The position numbers and the translations under genes were made by a program. A stretch of DNA of 64,000 nt. Origin: Erythrophleum ivorense (lineage: Eukaryota; Streptophyta; Magnoliopsida; Fabales; Fabaceae). The notes under the pieces are model-generated. The model saw only the letters and a program-made list of their open reading frames with translations, was not told the origin of the DNA and did no database searches. The stretch covers positions 62,001 through 126,000 of the forward strand of contig JAIUCV010001257.1 of the NCBI GenBank assembly GCA_026724425.1, written 5' to 3'. This document shows positions 1 to 11,172 of this stretch, piece after piece (the first letter of the stretch is position 1; each line of letters starts with the position of its first letter).

Positions 1-349
1 AAATAGAAAAAAGGAGCAGATCTAGGGTGCACAAGAGGAGGAGAATTTGGAGGAAGAAAAAGCCAAGAAAAGTAGGAAAACTTAAGGAATTTCATGCTTC
101 TTCCTCTTGCAACTTTGTTCCTCTCCTTTCAAGCTTTCATTCCATGGTTTTATTAAGTTGTTTGGTTCTGTTTGAAGTACAAAATAGAGGGGGATAGTTC
201 AAATTCCTTAAGGAGAAGCAAACCAAGAAGAAAAGCACTTAAAAGTAAGCTTGAATCCAAGATAGATGTCTTAGTAACTTGCTTTTTCTTCTTGCTCCTT
301 CTTTGTGTATATTTCATCCCAAACCAAAACCATGTAGGGGAGGGATTTT

Positions 350-589
350 TTGCCTAAAAACAAGAGAGAAACTTGGGTTTTGGACCATGGGGAAGTAGAA
401 TATGCCAAGAAATTGCAAGAAAAACTAATAAATTTCAAGTTAGCAAAGTGTAGAACTCTTGAAAGGTTTGTAAAAATTGATTTAGTATATGAATTTCCTA
501 GGTTATATAAGTGTTTAATTGAGTCCCTAAGACCTCTAGGAAGCCTCCCAAATGGCTTTCCCATCAAGGAAAAATCAAAAGCTCCATGA
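350..589 (+). other. Short ORF inside giant LTR (copy 1 version)
   Basis: A 79-codon open frame whose second half (KKLQEKL...LIESLRPLGSLP...PIKEKS) matches ORFs at the same LTR position in three other copies: 7275-7481, 43497-43703 and minus-strand 61694-61900. I recognise no protein family. It is probably a chance open frame carried by related LTRs. The 7275 and 43497 copies differ mostly by amino-acid replacements, which argues against a conserved protein. Confidence 0.25.
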
Positions 590-1257
590 ACTCTTCCTAA
601 GGTGTATGGTTCGGCTAAGATTAGATGACTAGGTTAGGGAGTGTTTTATTTTATTTTAGCCTTGGTTTAGGACTTTATATGATGGTAGAAGGAAGGAGGA
701 ACCCTTGGAAAAAATTTAAGAGCCATGGTTTGGAGATGAGACAATAGTTTCCATAATAGAGCCTTATGAAGCAACATGTATCTACACTTGTGTAACTGAG
801 TGTGTGATGGCTTCAAAGACCTTAAATGAGGTCAAGAGGCCTATAAATGAGAAAAGAATGGAGTCTAGAACTTGAATTGTAAGAGTTGCTTCAATAGGCC
901 ACTAATGGAACCATTATGTAACCTATAGAACCATTTGTGCTCTTAAGAGTAAATGTAGTGTCTTGGCTTGTTTCAAGAGTGTAATTGTGTGTTATTTATG
1001 ATGTTTAGGCCAAGAGAATCCTAATCCACCTAGGTGTGCTTGTGGAACCAAAAAAGGGAAGGAGAAAGACTAAGTAAAGCTTGCATAAATATCAAGGTAG
1101 CTCTCCACCTCATTCTCTTTGCATTCTTAGTTGTATATATATATCATTGTGTGCTTGTGTGTACTTGGGTGACTTGAGAACATGCCACTTGATGTCTTGA
1201 TATTGTATTGGTACCAATGTGTTATTTTGAATAACATTGATTGTAAAACTTACTCAT

Positions 1258-1445
1258 AAGGGTGAGGTGATGCCAAAAGTCCCTTAATGTGGGTGAGGAA
1301 ATGCCAAAAGTCTCAAGACATAGGTGAGACAAGGCTAAAAGTCTTTTAGATGGGTGAGGCCAAGTCAAAAGTCCTTAGGCTAACAGTGAGGCAAATCCAA
1401 AAGTCCTAGAAATGGGATGAGGTAAGACCAAAAGTCCCTAGAGCT
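1258..1445 (+). repeat. LTR-internal minisatellite, ~31-bp unit, about 6 units
   Basis: Six imperfect units start near 1262, 1292, 1323, 1353, 1386 and 1417. Each reads roughly GGTGAGGCNAVNCCAAAAGTCCTTA. The same array recurs in every giant LTR of the window: near 5805-5965, 8155-8345, 39395-39590, 44380-44575, 50825-51030, 54330-54465 and 56150-56330 on the plus strand, and near 14345-14515, 46365-46490 and 60825-61015 in reverse. It is therefore an inherited part of the LTR rather than a local satellite. Confidence 0.85.
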
Positions 1446-3008
1446 CGTGTTTGAATTTGATGTGAGATTGTGGCATGAAAATATGGTTTTACATGTTTAT
1501 GATTGATTCATCTTCCATACTTGTGCCTTTGATGTATGTATGTCATGAATGCTATTGAGATTCCATGAATCTTACTGCCCTTCCGTCCTTCATCTTAATA
1601 TGCCTAGGTGGTACCCATGAAGCAAGAAATGCAAGCTAAGGGACTTGAGAAGCTACACTTTGATAATTAAGTTGTTTTGTTTGTAATTGAATGGCAAAGT
1701 GGACATGTATATATTATTTTTGAGTTGTGAACACTTGAGCAAATGTAATATCATGTATGAATGATGTAAGAGCCATAATTAGCATTAAAGTAACGAGATT
1801 GTAAGTTTTGTGCATTGTATGGCTTATGATCAATTGTGTATTCTTGGATGTGGAGTGACTAAAATGAGATACATAAGGTTTGGGGCCACTTGGGTAGTTT
1901 ATATAAGTTGTATTTATGCTTTTAAACTTGCCTAAAAAGTGCCAAACCCCAAGGGAAGCCATTTGGACTAAGTTGGTGCATTATGAGAGCCAAACTTGAC
2001 CAATTTGGTGAGTTATGACACTTTCTATCCAAATGAGCTTTTCTTAGTCTAAAATTTTGCATGCATATAGATCTTGTTGAGAGCTATTTGGAAACCTAAA
2101 TTGTGTAATATTTGTAGGTCTGCAGAATTTTTGGTGAATTTTTGGAGTTGGCAAATTTTCTAATTGTGGCACTAGTACTATTCATATAGTCTACAAATGG
2201 ATCTCTATCATTCATGGGGAAAATGATGTCTAAATGCTGTGAAATTTTATAGGAAGAAATTAGACCTTTCTAGTGACCTGTGCCAATTAGAAGCACCTCA
2301 TTTGGATATCAAATTTGGGAGATACAAATTTTTGAAATTTCTATTCTGTTTCAGGCCAAAGTCAGACCTCCATCATTATTTTATCGATTTTCGGGGTCTG
2401 AATGCTCTTGGATTGATTTGGAACTATTTTTACCCTTTAGATAACATTGTATATTTCTAAATTAGTATAGTTTGCATGAATTAAATTTTTGTGTAATTAA
2501 TTGTGCATTTTCAAAATTTATATCAGTAAGCTATATCAATAATATTGAACAGTCTGACCTCTATGCCTTTTCTATTGTCAAATGTGGTCAATATGAGGTT
2601 TTCATGGCTTGAAATTATTTTTAGTATAAAGTTAACATCCAGAGATTTCTAGAAAAGCTATGGATTGCTTGATTTCAATTTTTCTAGATTTAGTTATGAT
2701 TTTCCAAATTTGCTAGCAGAAAATTGAAATTCTGACTTGAGGTAAAACGTGAATATTTATGGTTTTTAGCTCTTGATCCATGGTTTATGCAAAGTTTTGG
2801 GATGTTTATAATTTGTATGGATAGAAAATAAATAGAAAATGTTGTTGGTGAGTTCCCAGGATCCACGGAACAAAATTTGAATTTTTAAAATGCTATGTAA
2901 TGCAAAGAAAATACAATATTTATATTCTCTTTTCTTGGTTTCGCCTTGGTATGCGTGAAAGTTGCCTTGAATATGGAAATATGGAATCTAATAAAGTATG
3001 ATGTGACA

Positions 3009-3560
3009 ATTTGGCTACATGATTGTTGTGGACCATGATTGTGTCATTATATGGAAATATGATCATGCTTCCATTTGTGCATTTTGCTATGATCATGCAC
3101 AGAGTTGTGATCATACTCTTTGAAATACATCAAGTTGTGATCATGCTCAACAAGGAGTTTGCATTGTGATCATGCCCTTTCCCTTTGTTTTTGGCAATAA
3201 CATGTCGTATATTATTACTACTATGGGATGATAGTTACTTGTAGTCAAACTTGCTCATTTAAGATTATGCATAATCTGCCCTATCATTTTTTATGTTGAG
3301 TATTATATTGATTAGATTACACATGTAGATAGAATTTCTTTTAGTTATTAAAATTTATATCTCATTCTAATTGTGGACTAACATTTTTGGGTAAAAGTTC
3401 TTCTGCTAAGGTTAAAGGGAAGCTATTAGATAATAATCCCTAGCTTGAGACTTTGTGTGGGATCTTGCACTTGGACAAATTGGTTTAGTTGTAGATGCTA
3501 ATTTTTATAAGCAAAACCTTGGATAGCATCATGTTGCATTTATTCATTACTAAGTGCAAC
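3009..3560. other. Unassigned segment with repeated TGATCATG motifs
   Basis: No gene is seen. Five occurrences of (A/G)TGATCAT(G/A)C lie near 3058, 3090, 3106, 3137 and 3168, spaced about 16-32 bp. Each contains the palindromic core TGATCA. The rest is AT-rich sequence between the end of giant LTR copy 1 and the polyprotein remnant that begins near 3570. It could be decayed internal retrotransposon sequence. Confidence 0.4.
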
Positions 3561-3572
3561 TATTTTGGTTAG

Positions 3573-3915
3573 GGTCAGTCTATTAAGGTAACAAAGCTCA
3601 GTCCTAGATATATTGGTCCATTTGAAATCCTTGAAAGAATTGGACCCGTTGCCTACTGTGTTGCCTTGCCTTCTAACCTAGCCCAAATCTATGATGTATT
3701 CCATGTCTCTTAGTTGAAAAAGCACTTACTAGATCCCTCACATGTCATAAAATATAAGTACATTCAATTGTAGGATAACCTATCCTATGTGGTGACAGTT
3801 GAGTAATAAGAATATTCCTCAGGTGGAAGTGGTCAAGAAAGGTCTATCATCTGATGAGGCAACTTAGGAGCTTGAAGATGACATGAGAAAGCAGTATCCA
3901 CAGCTTTTCAATTAA
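3573..3915 (+). pseudogene. Decayed Ty3/gypsy integrase C-terminus and chromodomain-like tail
   Basis: Translation shows the conserved integrase C-terminal block of plant chromoviruses: LSPRYIGPFEILERIGPVAY, then LPSNLAQIYDVFHVS, then a DPSHVI block. It ends in another frame with GLSSDEAT, a stop in place of Trp, then ELEDDMRKQYPQLF and a terminal stop at 3913. Several in-frame stops and at least one frameshift (between about 3770 and 3830) disrupt it. It lies immediately before a polypurine tract and the LTR starting at 3964, as expected for the 3' end of pol. This short remnant assigns the giant LTR family to Ty3/gypsy chromoviruses. The rest of pol is missing upstream. Confidence 0.85.
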
Positions 3916-3950
3916 GGTACGTGTCTCAAATTTTGAGGACAAAATATATT

Positions 3951-3963
3951 TTAGGGGGTGAAA
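3951..3963 (+). other. Polypurine tract before 3' LTR
   Basis: TTAGGGGGTGAAA lies directly before the TG of the LTR at 3964 and about 35 bp after the stop of the pol remnant. Plus-strand DNA synthesis in LTR retrotransposons is primed from such a tract. The position and purine run fit. The T-rich stretch just upstream is also typical. Confidence 0.7.
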
Positions 3964-6900
3964 TGTAATAATTGGTAACTTAGAAATTGAACTGAACCCG
4001 ATAAATTGATATAGAAACAGCCTAAAGCAAGACAAATTAAGGCCAAATGAGATTAGGATGTTAATTAGAACATCTAAAAAAGAGCTTTAGAGCCTAAGGT
4101 TAGCCTGAAATTAGAGCCAAACTGAAAAAACAAAGGAATTGACAACGTAGTGGCAAAACTATAATTTTAGGCAACTTTTTGATAACTCAAAAAAAGGCTC
4201 TTTAAATGAAAAAATTGAATTTTTTGGATTTCTTAAAGGCCTTAAAACTCATAGGAGCCTCTAGAATGGTTTAAAACCCTTCCACTATGCATTTTAGATT
4301 ATTGGTTAATCAAAATTTTAACTGAATAGTTCGTTAAGGTTTTAAATTCAATTTGGGTGAAACTAAAAGCATTTTATGAATTAGGACTTAAGTTTTATGA
4401 TGGAAAAGACAATTTTCAAAAAGAAATTGAAATGAGTTCAAATGGAAAGAAGAAAATTTAAGGATAAAATTGAAATTTTGAAAAAGTTATAACTTGGCTC
4501 CCTCCCTTGTTAAAGTCACGCCTCACCTTCTCCTCTCATTTCCACTAACCTTGTTCTATTTTAAACTAGTAGCTAGGTCATCTTAAAGTGGCACACAAGA
4601 AGGGAAGAGAAGGGAGATAAATCCAAGCTAAAAGTGTAAGATTTTCTTACTTTTTCATGCTTATCTTTTCACTATATTTCTTCTCCTCTTTCTTCTCATA
4701 GTTTTGGTGACTTAATTGGTATTGTTTCATGGCTGGGTCAATAAAGGGAAGAGAAGAATTAGGGAAACTCTTGGAAGCCTAAGAAAGTGCATCTTGTGAG
4801 CTTTGAAACAAGGTAAGAAACCATGGTTGAAACTGCTTCCTTTTGGATTTTTCTTGTATGCATGTTTCGGCTAGAACAAATGTGTAGGGAGTTTTATTTT
4901 GGTCTAAACTTGATAGAAAATAGGGTTTTGAAGCATGAGAAATCATATGGAATAATTAGAACTAAAAAAAATCTATAAATAACAAGTTATGGTAATTAGG
5001 GTTTTGATTGCACCTAGGAAAATTTGAAGCTTCCTAATGATATTCTAGGTTGTGTAAGAGTATGTTTAAGTTCATAAGAGACCTAGGAAGCTTCACAAGT
5101 AGCAAATTCCCTAGAAAAACCAACAAAACTCCATGGGCTCCTATATGTGTGCATGTCTCGACTAAAGGGTCTATGTGGTACCTAGGGAGAGTTTTCATTA
5201 ATTCCAAGGATAGAAATGGTCTAGATATGATTTATATATACCAAATGAACCATTGGTTTAAATTTAGAAATCATATTTTGAAAGTTGAAAGTTTAGGGTT
5301 TCATTATGCATAAAGAAGCAATTTGGTGTTAGGCTTTTTAAATTGAATTGGTGATGACTCTAATGAATTTAAATTGAGTGATATGACTTAGATTGAATGA
5401 TAAATTGGATCTAAGATGATGATTTATATGAGTTACTTCATTATGCTCTTGTATAGAGCCATAAGCATACCATAAACTAGAACTAGCTTGTGTAGTGCTT
5501 ATGTGAGGCTAGAGATGGTTCCATTGATGTGTTTATATCTTGTTTAATGTATCTAGGCCAAGCAAATCAAGCCTCCTCTAAGTGTATGTGTGAGCCAAAC
5601 CAAGAAACTAAGGAACCAAGAGAGATACTGTGCTTCTTGACTCAAGGTTGCTCTTCATCCATTCATGTATACATTTCTTGCTTGTATGATTGTTATTGAT
5701 TACTTGTATGTATGTTTGAATCATGAGACATGCCTATAGCTATTCATTTGATGTTTTAGTACCATTATGCTTCTTGAATTGCATTTTCAATGTGAGATGG
5801 TTCTTGATGGGTGAGATTGTGCTAAAAGTCCCTTAGTTTAGGTGAGGTTATGCCAAAAGTCCCTAAGAATGGGTGAGACAAGACCAAAAATCTTAAGAAT
5901 AAATGAGGCTAAGTCAAAAGTCCTTAAAAAGTGGATGAGGTTAGACCAAAAGTCCTCAAGGCTTGCTTTTGATCTTGATATGTTCATATGGTCTTGAAAA
6001 TATGTTTATGTTTGGTAATTAGAAGCACTTGATGCATGCTTCTTTCTTTGACATGATTACATGCCATATATGTTTACTTGAAAGGGTGAATGATGTAACA
6101 TCTGGTCCCTCCGTAAATGTGAGAAACGCAATATTCAGTTTCTCCGTAAACGTTAGAAATGGGCTAGATATAAAAGGAAGTCCCTAAAATAGAAGGAATT
6201 GGAGCCAAATAAAATTATGATAAAATTTTAAATAATGGAAAATGAGGATTTAAGTCCTGAGTTGCTCAAAAATCAGGGCTAGAGTGATTCGGTAAATTTG
6301 CTGAAAAGTCAGTGGCATTTTCGTAAATATGAGTACTTTTTGAAAAACTCATAAGAGGGCTTTTTAGATGAAAATTTTGAGTTCTTCGGGGTTCTCAGAG
6401 GCCCTAAAAACCATAGGAAGCCCCGGGACCAGTGAAGCCCCTCCGGTATACTCTTTCCGAAGTCAGTTGATCCAAACTTTAACTGGTTGGTTCGGAAAGG
6501 TTTTAGCTCCGATTTGAGTGATTCCAAAGGCATGTTATTAAATTGGAAATCTAAATTTTATGATAAAAAAGATGGTTCTCAAAAAGGAGCTAAAACGAAG
6601 TTAAATCGGAAATTGCATTATGAAGGGCGAAATTGGAAACCATTTTAAAAATAAAGCTTTTTTCTTCTTCTTTATATGCCACGTTCTTTCTCTCCTCTCT
6701 AAGACCGACTTAATTCTGCCCAAAACCAAAGGAGAAGCTGCCCTTCTTAGGCGCACAAGAGGAGGAAGCTTTTGGAGGAAGAAATTCAAGATAAAGGTAA
6801 GAAACTTAAAGAAATTCCATATCCTTCCTTCTTGAAACTTGCTCCTCCCCTCTCAAGCTTTCTTTCTATGGTTTTAATAGAGAGTTTGGTGCTGTTTTGG

Positions 6901-7274
6901 GGGCAGAACAGAGAGGGAAATTTCGAAATTTGAGGGAGCAAGTCAACCAAGTGGAAGAACAAGCCAAAGGAAGCAAGAAAATAAGGTAAAACTTCCATTC
7001 TTTAGTAGTTTCTTCCTCCCCCATCCTCTTGCACGAATTTGGCCACCATGAGCCCAATTCTTAGGGGCTATTTTTTGTCCAATTCATGGAGGGATTAGAG
7101 GTTTTAGATGGCAAGGATTAAGAAGCAACCAATAGAATCAAGAAAGGAGCATTAGGAGCAAGATAGAACCATTAGGGATCCAAATGCTCCCTTGCAAATC
7201 TGATTTTATATGAATATTCTTAGGCTTAATCGAATGTTTAAACATGCTCCTAAGACCCCTAGAGAGCTTCCCAC

Positions 7275-7481
7275 ATGCACCTTCTATCCAAGAAAGCAAA
7301 AAAATTGCAAGAAAAACTAATGAACTCTAAGCTAGAAAAGTTTAAAGCTCTTGAACACTTTGCAAAAACTGATTTGATATATGAGTTTCCTTGCATGTGT
7401 GAGTATTTGATTGAGCTCCTAAGACCTCTAGGAAGCCTCCTAAGTGTGTCTCCCATCAAGGAAAAATCAAGAAGGCCATGA
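7275..7481 (+). other. Short ORF inside giant LTR (copy 3 version)
   Basis: A 68-codon open frame beginning MHLLSKKAKKLQEKL and ending SPIKEKSRRP. It spans a 169-bp partial duplication in the LTR (gctcctaagacc at 7246 and again at 7415). The matching ORF at 43497-43703 differs at 11 nucleotides by my reading: 9 replacement and 2 silent. That pattern fits neutral drift rather than a maintained protein. I recognise no domain. It is listed because it recurs open in four LTR copies. Confidence 0.25.
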
Positions 7482-8154
7482 ACTCTTCTTCCCCCATATT
7501 CTCGGATTAGGCAAGTTCCTATAACTAGGGAGAGTTTTAAATTTTTCTAAGGCCATTCTTGAGTCAAATGTGATGAGTGAAGATGAGTAGAGGCCTTGGA
7601 AAAACTTTTGAACTCAAAGGAAGTGAATTTGTGCCATAGGTTCCATATTAGGACTTAAAGAAGCAATATGATGCTAGGCCTTTTGTTTTAATGATGTAAT
7701 GACTCTAAGAGGTTTAAAAGGAGTCAAGAATCATAATTGAAAAAAAAAGAATGAGGCTTAGAAGTTATTTGATAGGTGTTGCTTCATTAGGTGTGATTAT
7801 GGACCTTAATGGAGCCTATAGAGCAATCTAGTGTTTTATCAAGTGATGTAGCCTTAGAATATGTTTCATGGACCTAATTGGCTCCTATAAATTATATCTA
7901 GGCTAAGAGAAACTATCTCCACCAAATTATGGGTGTGTGGCCGAAAGAGGAGGCTTGAAAGCTAAGGAAAAAGTGTGTGAAATTGTGCAAGGTAGCTCTC
8001 TCCACCTTCTCTCATGCATGGATGTGTGTTTAGCTTGTTTTAGAATGTGTGTATGTGTATTTTCAAGCTAAGAAAAGTATGCTAGCATGCCTTTATATTC
8101 CATGATCCTTGATGCCATATTATGTTTTAAATGAATCTATGATATTTGTATGAG

Positions 8155-8345
8155 TTTGCTTGAGTGAGAAGAAGCCAAGAACTCTTCCCTTTGGTGAGGA
8201 TGAGCCAAGAACTCTTGAGCTTGGTTGAGACATAGCAAAGAGTCTCCCAAAAGCAAAGTGGGCTCCCAAGAGTATGGTTGAGTTCAAAGCTTTTAAAGAA
8301 TGGGTGAGGCAAGTCCAAAATCCATGAGGAGAAGTGTGAGGCCAA
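8155..8345 (+). repeat. LTR-internal minisatellite in copy 3
   Basis: Imperfect units of about 31-36 bp built on the pattern tgagg-agccaagaactctt and gtgaggcaagtccaaaatcc. This is the same position and motif as in all other giant LTRs, although the unit wording has drifted (ccaagaactctt instead of ccaaaagtcctt). Confidence 0.8.
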
Positions 8346-11172
8346 TCCAAACACTTGGGGAACTCTTAAATGTCTTGTATGATTGATTCACATGCCAAGG
8401 TTGCTTTGAAAATATCCATGACTTCCATTTTTCCATACATGCATTTAAAAAGCTTGTTTGCACATATTATGTATGATTGAATGGGAGATGAGCTATTGGG
8501 ATTCTTTGAATCTCATCCCCTCCTCTCCAATGATCTAACATGCTAAGTGGATCAAGCAATTACGGTGAAGGGAGCCAACAATGATGAGGAAGAGACGTTA
8601 ACAACCTTGTGTCTTGTTTTGTTTATTTTTGAACCATAATGATGGTTCATCATGTATATGAGGTTGTATATGTCCTATGAACGTTGAGACATGTATAAAT
8701 ACACTATTATGTGATGTTTAGATGTATGATTATGATATATGATCACAAGCCCATGTTTTGAGTATGCAAGGCTATAGAATGAGAATTTAAAGTTTGATGA
8801 ATATGTGTATAAGTGAGGGTTGAATGGCCAAAATGAGATGCATGAGATTTAGAACTATTTGGGCAGCCTAAACAAGTCTTAAATATGCTTTTGGACTTGC
8901 CCAAAAGGTGTCAACACCAAGGGAAGACCATTTGGCAAGTTTGGTACCTCATATGGAGCCAAATTTGACCATTAGGGAACCCTATATCACTTTTTAGCCA
9001 AATGAATTAGTCTTGATCTGAAATTTGACATGCGATTAGGTCTCATTGAGAGCTTTTTGGGAAGCTAAAGTTTATAATTTTTGAAGGTCTACAGAATATT
9101 TGATGATTTTTCAAAGTTGGCAAAATTTATGGAAATGGTCTGATGTACTATTACAATGGTCTAAAAATGTTTTATGTCACTCGAGCCTCAAATGATGTCC
9201 AATTGTCATGAAATTTCATACAGAGAAACTAGGAAATTACAGTGACTTGTGCCAACTAGAAGCACCTCATTTGGAGTCTAGAGAGAGAGAGATACGAATT
9301 TTTGAAATTTCTGTCCAGTATCAGTCATCTTACCTGACCAGAAGTACTGTTCCATAGATTTCTGAAAGCTGGGCTTAATGAACTGATCTGAAGATATTTT
9401 TACTCTCTATTTAACATCCACATCTTTCCATATTGGTATCATTTACATGGATTGGATTTTTTTGTAATTAATTGGACATTTTTGAAGTTCATATCAGTAA
9501 ACTGTGATAGCATCAGAACCCAGTCTGACCTCCAGACAATTTCACATGTCAAACGCCCTGTGTGTGGGATGTTATGATGTTTACATATTTTTAATATAAA
9601 TTAGACATCCCAAGATTTCCAGAATGACCTAGATTGTATGGTTTAGATTTTTTTAGATTTAGTTATGATTTTCCAAAGTTTGCCTAGAAATAAGGCCAAA
9701 CCTGGCCGAGAATGAAGACCCATTTCCAATGCCTCTTTTCGGTTTCCATGGGTTGTAGGCATGTTTTTGTGATTCAAATGAGTTGTAATGATGTAATTAA
9801 ATATGAGGATGCATAGCATGAGCTCACACGGTCCACGTGGCACCGATTGTAAAATTTTAAAGTATGCTGTAATGCAAATAAGCCTATTCTTTTCACTTCC
9901 TCTTTCATATACTCTCATAGGAATGATGATGTAAAGCCTATGAATTACATAAAATGAGTTAGAATTTATGGTGTTACAAATGAGCTATTGGGATTCTTTG
10001 AATCTCACTCTCCCCCACTTTTATCTAACCATGTCTAGATGATGCTCATGATGGCAAGAATGGAGGACAAAGAGTTTGAGACATGTTACTTTGACAATTG
10101 AATAGGATTTTGTTTAAATTGATGTCAAAGTATGGATATATAAGTTATTTATGAGATATAAATCTTTGCTCATGTGTAAAAGTATATAAATATGATGTAT
10201 AAAGCACATTTGGGACCAAATGTATGAGATCTTGAGTTTTTGACATCCTTGAGTCATGGAATGCATGTGTATATGGTTAAGTGAGAGAGTGGTGTTAAGT
10301 TCCATGAGGATTTAGATATTTTGTGATGCTTCTATTTGCTGTGTTTGAGGTTTTGGATGAGCTCAAATGGTCACATTGCATGTAAGAGGCCATTTGAGCT
10401 CATTTGGAACCATTTGTGCATCATTTTAGACTATATTCTTCCCCTAGACCAAAGCCTGACCAAATGGATGAATTTTGAAATATAATTTGGTTGGTATTTA
10501 GATCTTATTTATAGCTTTTCATAGAGCCAAAGAACATAATTTTTGAGTTCTATGGAATTTATTATGATTTTTCAAAATTGGTTGAATTATGTAGAAGTTG
10601 CCTATACACTGTTCATTTGGTTAGTCTAGTTTTTGGGGTATTTGAGAGGCCAAATGAAGTCCAATACTCATAAAATTTTATAAACATATAGTTGGCATCA
10701 TAAGATTTCTATAGCACTGAGATCACTCAATTTAGGGCTCTATAGTGTGAGATATAAATTTTTTTAAAATTCTAGGTCTGTATTTGTGCAATATTCTAAC
10801 CCAACCATTGTTCCATTGAGATTTCATGGGTCAAATGATATTGTCTTGGTCTGAAATTTTTGCAGCATTTAGATGATGTCTTGAGCTTTCTAGAAAGTTC
10901 TAGTTTTTATGATTTGGAATTTTCTTACTCAAGTTATGAATTTCTAAAAATTGTTATAGATTATGGAACCATGGGAAAAAATGGAATTGTAATGCTATCT
11001 TGATGTGTATGTCTCAAACCTAAAATTCATGCTTCATTTTGTGATATTTCCATATGAACAAGTGTATTAAGGATGAAAAATGAAGTTGGTAAGTGGAAAT
11101 GGTTCATTTAACTGAAAATGAATTAATTTGACATTGAATGTCGATAAATTTCGCTGCTAAAAGTATTGATAT

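Larger units (their letters stand above)
1..3008 (+). mobile_element. Giant Ty3/gypsy LTR, copy 1 (cut by window edge)
   Basis: The sequence aligns by eye along its whole length with the complete solo LTR at 6094-9978. Shared blocks are the gcgcacaagaggagga-like block at about 30, the AAGAAATTGCAAGAAAAACT block at 407, the gtgaggc/ccaaaagtcc minisatellite at 1258-1445 and the gtgtaatattt...aggtctgcagaattt block near 2100. The first 600 or so bases of the LTR lie outside the window. The proposed end is atgtgaca at 3001-3008, matching the gtgtgaca end of the copy ending at 57926. No primer-binding site follows, so this is either a solo LTR or the 3' LTR of an element lying to the left. The end position is inferred from a single motif. 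Confidence 0.7.
6094..9978 (+). mobile_element. Giant Ty3/gypsy solo LTR, copy 3, TSD AATGA
   Basis: A complete 3885-bp LTR begins TGTAACATCT at 6094 and ends GGTGTTACA at 9978. The direct repeat AATGA flanks it exactly at 6089-6093 and 9979-9983. It has no coding region, primer site or polypurine tract, so it is a solo LTR left by recombination between the two LTRs of a full element. It sits inside copy 2 of the same family. Landmarks are two TCTCCGTAAACGT-like repeats near the left end, the block gcgcacaagaggagga near 6750, a 169-bp partial duplication (7246 versus 7415), the ~31-bp minisatellite at 8155-8345 and the block gagctattgggattc near 8490. It serves well as the type copy for the family in this window. 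Confidence 0.92.
3964..11172 (+). mobile_element. Giant Ty3/gypsy 3' LTR, copy 2 (interrupted by 6094-9978)
   Basis: The LTR starts TGTAATAATTGG at 3964 after a polypurine tract and pol remnant, so it is a 3' LTR. Segment one is 3964-6093 and segment two is 9984 to about 11172. A younger solo LTR with its TSD separates them. The join restores the block ggtgaatgagctattggga seen intact in other copies (for example near 8480). The first segment is strongly diverged from the other copies, suggesting an old insertion. The right end is uncertain. A block cgataaatttcgctgctaaaagtat at about 11145-11170 recurs in reverse at 35213-35240, so both may share an LTR end variant. Net length is about 3.3 kb. 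Confidence 0.65.

Noticed and set aside
3058..3180. TGATCATG repeats as a regulatory operator cluster
   Set aside because: The motif is short, the spacing irregular and no gene lies nearby. It is reported only as a repeat note.
6094..9978. Reading TGTAACA...TGTTACA as terminal inverted repeats of a large DNA transposon
   Set aside because: The ends also fit LTR TG...CA, the TSD is 5 bp, and one copy (3964) is preceded by a polypurine tract and gypsy integrase tail. The short inverted match is usual for LTR ends.
1..11172. Copies 1 and 2 as the 5' and 3' LTRs of one element with a deleted middle
   Set aside because: No primer-binding site follows 3008, the two LTRs are more different from each other than expected, and their ends do not match. 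It remains possible but unsupported.
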